A stretch of DNA of 64,000 bases from Candidatus Saccharimonadota bacterium (GTDB lineage: Bacteria > Patescibacteriota > Saccharimonadia > Saccharimonadales > Saccharimonadaceae), in the NCBI GenBank assembly GCA_016866755.1, contig VGLK01000004.1:1-64000 (forward strand), in the 5' to 3' direction. The notes below the pieces were generated by a model, which searched no databases, was not told the origin of the DNA, and was given only the letters and a program-made list of their open reading frames with translations. The translations under genes were made by a program, and so were the position numbers. Shown here one piece after another: positions 61,430 through 64,000 of the stretch (positions are counted from its first letter, which is position 1; each line of letters starts with the position of its first letter).

Positions 61430-63310
61430 CTAGTTGTCTCGAGGCCGACGCAGTCTACCGGCAAACTGCCGCAGCTCTCGTCGCCATTCATAGCCCGCGT
61501 AGCTTAGTAAGGCGGCCGCACCACCACCAAGCGCCCACCACGTCCATACCGTCTTTTTTGAAGTTGCGATTGGATCAACGGCAAATTGAGCCGCCGGAAG
61601 CACTGCTGACTGCACCTTACGACAGCGATTTGTGTCGGGGTTACGCTCCTGACCTTCTTTGCACGGCGTTAGTTCAGCTGTACCACTGCTAATTAGACGG
61701 CAGCGATTTGTCTCGGGGTGTCGATACTGATCGCTACGGCATGGGGTTAAGCTGGCATTTGCCGCAACACGCGAACGACAGCGATTTGTCTCTTCGGAGC
61801 GATACTGATCGTCACGACATGGCGTTAATTGACGCGACAAGCCAGCTAGTGATCGGCAACGATTGGTTTGCATATGACGGTACTGGTCATCTCTACAGGG
61901 AGATAAAGCCGAGTTTTCGCTAACTATTTTTCGACAACGATTGGTCTCAATAAACCTATACGAACCCTCTGGACATGCCGCCTGAGTTACTTCGTCAGTT
62001 TCTATGCGCACGCAGCGCCCACTGCTCTGTCGGTACGTTTGGCCAGATAAGCATTCCGGCTCCAACTTTATAATGTTAGCGCTGCCACCTGTTGGCGTAT
62101 ATGTGGCAAGCCACGCATCTCTATCGCTACTGTACACCCAACTTTGCCCTGCACGCATAGCGGTGTAGTCGACCGTTTCCATAACTTCATCACTACTTAA
62201 ATGCATAAGCGACACGCTGCCGGCGGTAGTTTTAGAGAGCGTAAGCGGCGTTTCATCTATAGTTATGCTTAAATATTCACCGGATAACAAGGTGTACTGC
62301 TCTAGCGTGTACGCCGCATCAGAGCGATTAGTCCTTAGTTTACAGTCAGCTAGTTCAATTGCTTCGGTATGCGGGTTATACAGCTCTATAAATTGCTCAC
62401 TTTTCTCTAAGTACGCGCCAATTTCACTAATTTGAGCCCGACATAAAACCGGCACGTCTTTTTCAACCGCCACATCTTCTGGACATAGCGGTAATAGCGG
62501 TGTTGCAGGCTGGGTGGCAGGATAAAAACCATACCCCTGACTAGGTTTAAGCAACACGTTGTCGCGGTAGCATCGAGTCCACGGCAGCCCATTGTCATGC
62601 AACACGGCGGTGCTACTGAGCGTAGAACTACTCCAGCTAACGCTATCTACCACGCTGCCGCCACGTAGTAGCTCAACCGCTCCCGATGCAGTAAGTCGAC
62701 TGCTATTGTATACAGCTCCACTGGTACTGGTAAACAAAAGTGTGCTTTGCGCCGAACTATTTTCATCCGTACCTGTACCGTAGGCCTGATTACGTATAAA
62801 AATCTGCTGGTACGGTTCAATGTACTGGCCGCTAAACCTAAATAATTGCGTAACTGCTCCAGATTCACTTTTAGCATGCAACACCCAGCTATCGTCTAAC
62901 TGTACGCGTACCTCTAATGGATTATAAATACCTACATACTCTTGTTTACCGCCGGCATCTGTATTGAGCGATGTAATATAGAGTACCTGGGCGAAAGTGA
63001 CGGAATCTGGCGCAGTTACCTCTACGGCTTCAGGTTGAGTAACTGCCTCTGACTGGACTTCAGAGCTGCTAGACAGCTCAGTCGGCTCTTCCATTTCACC
63101 TACAATAGGTTCAACATCCCCGCTAACGTCGTCCGGCTCAACCGCATCTATCTCCTCTACAGCTAGTATATCCGAGAGTTCGCTATTTACTGGCTCTATC
63201 GTAGCCACGACAGATTGAGACAGGACAAAGGCACACATTAGCACAATCGCTATACTTACAGCGCTTAGCGTTACACCGGTTCGACATCTAGCTTTGGGCT
63301 GCGTGTACAC
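61430..63310 (-). CDS. Lamin-tail-domain surface protein with Cys repeats
   Basis: A 626-aa exported protein. Signal peptide-like helix at about 17-36, then an acidic Glu/Val-rich spacer, two lamin-tail-like beta domains (about 100-245, with FAQVLYITSLNTDAGGKQE, and 285-400, with AQISEIGAYLEKSEQFIELY). Six roughly 27-residue repeats of the form CxxxQYRxxxTNRCR follow, and a transmembrane helix (WTWWALGGGAAALLSYAGY) with a basic tail. Membrane-anchored display on the cell surface is likely. It starts close to yebC but in a separate unit. Confidence 0.82.
   Translation of the reverse strand: MYTQPKARCRTGVTLSAVSIAIVLMCAFVLSQSVVATIEPVNSELSDILAVEEIDAVEPDDVSGDVEPIVGEMEEPTELSSSSEVQSEAVTQPEAVEVTAPDSVTFAQVLYITSLNTDAGGKQEYVGIYNPLEVRVQLDDSWVLHAKSESGAVTQLFRFSGQYIEPYQQIFIRNQAYGTGTDENSSAQSTLLFTSTSGAVYNSSRLTASGAVELLRGGSVVDSVSWSSSTLSSTAVLHDNGLPWTRCYRDNVLLKPSQGYGFYPATQPATPLLPLCPEDVAVEKDVPVLCRAQISEIGAYLEKSEQFIELYNPHTEAIELADCKLRTNRSDAAYTLEQYTLLSGEYLSITIDETPLTLSKTTAGSVSLMHLSSDEVMETVDYTAMRAGQSWVYSSDRDAWLATYTPTGGSANIIKLEPECLSGQTYRQSSGRCVRIETDEVTQAACPEGSYRFIETNRCRKIVSENSALSPCRDDQYRHMQTNRCRSLAGLSRQLTPCRDDQYRSEETNRCRSRVAANASLTPCRSDQYRHPETNRCRLISSGTAELTPCKEGQERNPDTNRCRKVQSAVLPAAQFAVDPIATSKKTVWTWWALGGGAAALLSYAGYEWRRELRQFAGRLRRPRDN
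61608..62060 (-). repeat. Six tandem Cys-repeat units in the lamin-tail protein
   Basis: Period about 78-81 bp. The inner units share CRDDQYR, then three variable residues, then TNRCR; the outer units (CLSGQTYR... and CKEGQER...) are degenerate. Two cysteines per unit suggest one disulphide each. DNA-level identity is clear in the inner three copies. Confidence 0.8.
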
Positions 63311-63375
63311 TACTTATACCGATTATGCTTTAATAATGCCACGATTGTAGCGCATAAATTATATAAAGTAAAGTA

Positions 63376-64000
63376 CTAAAGTGCGGCGTTCGTATGCACG
63401 TTCACAACGTCATCAAGATCATCAATGGCGTCAAGTAGCTTCATTAGCTTTGCTGCTGTTTCATCGTCAGAAATCTCAATTTGCGCCGTACCAATGTATT
63501 GTAATTCAGCGTCTTTTACTTCAATATCTTTACTACGCAAAGCCTCTCGAACCTTTGCAAGATCCTTTTGCTCGGTGTACACAATAAGTTCACCGTCTTC
63601 TTCCACGGCATCTTCAGCCCCTGCATCAAGCACCTCAAGCAATACATCTTCGCCAGTTGCCGCTACAGAAATAACCCCTTTACGAGTAAACTGAAATAAT
63701 ACACTTCCCGCATCGGCAATTGTGCCACCATTTTTAGACAAAGCATTTTTTACATCGGGAAAAGTACGATTGCGGTTATCTGTTGCAGTTTCAATAATAA
63801 GTCCTACGCCACCGGGGCCGTAGGCTTCATAGGTAATTTCTTCCAAGGCAGCGGCATTCTTGTCATTTACACGGTCGATTGCTCGCTGAATATTGGCGTT
63901 GGGCATATTGGCGGCTTTAGCTTTTTCAATTGCAAGCGCGAGTGCCGAATTCATCGCCGGATCACTTCCGCCACGAGCAGCTACGGCAATTTGGTTACCT
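63376..64000 (-). CDS. yebC: YebC/PmpR-family regulator, 5' end outside window
   Basis: The frame runs off the right edge; 208 codons are visible. It has GNQIAVAARGGSDPAMNSA, IEKAKAANMPNANIQRAIDR and EAYGPGGVGLIIE, typical of YebC, a roughly 240-aa DNA- or ribosome-associated protein. Recent work on the family implicates it in translation of difficult peptide motifs as well as transcription. The acidic C-terminal region (DDLDDVVNVHTNAAL) is complete. Confidence 0.95.
   Translation of the reverse strand, partial: GNQIAVAARGGSDPAMNSALALAIEKAKAANMPNANIQRAIDRVNDKNAAALEEITYEAYGPGGVGLIIETATDNRNRTFPDVKNALSKNGGTIADAGSVLFQFTRKGVISVAATGEDVLLEVLDAGAEDAVEEDGELIVYTEQKDLAKVREALRSKDIEVKDAELQYIGTAQIEISDDETAAKLMKLLDAIDDLDDVVNVHTNAAL

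Overview
The window looks like chromosomal DNA of a Saccharibacteria (TM7)-type Patescibacterium. Evidence: moderately AT-rich DNA; tightly packed genes; many type IV pilin-like genes beside pilB-pilC-pilM-pilN-pilO; an HTH-MurA fusion; a membrane-anchored Clp-like ATPase; cysteine-repeat surface proteins, one with an LPKTG sortase signal; and a core set (recA/recX, ruvC/ruvA/ruvB, rny, tsaB/tsaE, folD, glyA, yebC) with no biosynthetic operons. Stop-codon usage fits the standard code. At least 20 genes have a TANNNT -10 hexamer ending 6-9 nt before the start codon, so leaderless transcription appears to be the normal mode; a minority have a strong Shine-Dalgarno sequence.

Layout. 1-3.1 kb: two surface proteins sharing a Cys-bracketed repeat, the first in very GC-rich DNA, separated by a run of hairpins. 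3.1-13.6 kb: sensor kinase and response regulator, folD, photolyase, a DUF1704 metallopeptidase and murB. 13.6-16.5 kb: a minor-pilin operon and two near-duplicate major pilins. 16.5-20.7 kb: glyA diverging from HTH-murA across a perfect palindrome, then a cupin and tRNAs. 20.7-22.3 kb: a decayed, partly GC-rich island between two tRNA genes. 22.4-32.2 kb: NUDIX, glycosyltransferase, ABC exporter, UV endonuclease, Clp-like ATPase, murT/gatD, peroxiredoxin.

32.3-38.2 kb is the most interesting region: an integrative element at tRNA-Pro with a large serine recombinase, a pseudoknot-capable RNA ending in a terminator, a TM2 protein, an RX4H (HEPN-like) protein and a three-gene block of a Pycsar-type membrane effector followed by two different class III nucleotide cyclases. 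I read this as an anti-phage defence island; the double cyclase and the RNA are the parts I cannot match to a standard arrangement.

38.3-46.9 kb: a frameshifted MFS exporter, more pilins flanking a GC-rich single-gene cassette, an EEP-family hydrolase, NUDIX, rny, tsaB/tsaE. 46.9-53.2 kb: the type IV pilus assembly operon. 53.2-64 kb: recX/recA, a bPH protein, ruvB/ruvA, a class A penicillin-binding protein, ruvC, peptidase E, a Cys-repeat lamin-tail surface protein and the 3' part of yebC. Peptidoglycan synthesis (MurA, MurB, MurT/GatD, PBP), DNA repair (photolyase, UvsE, RecA/X, Ruv) and pili are the main themes.
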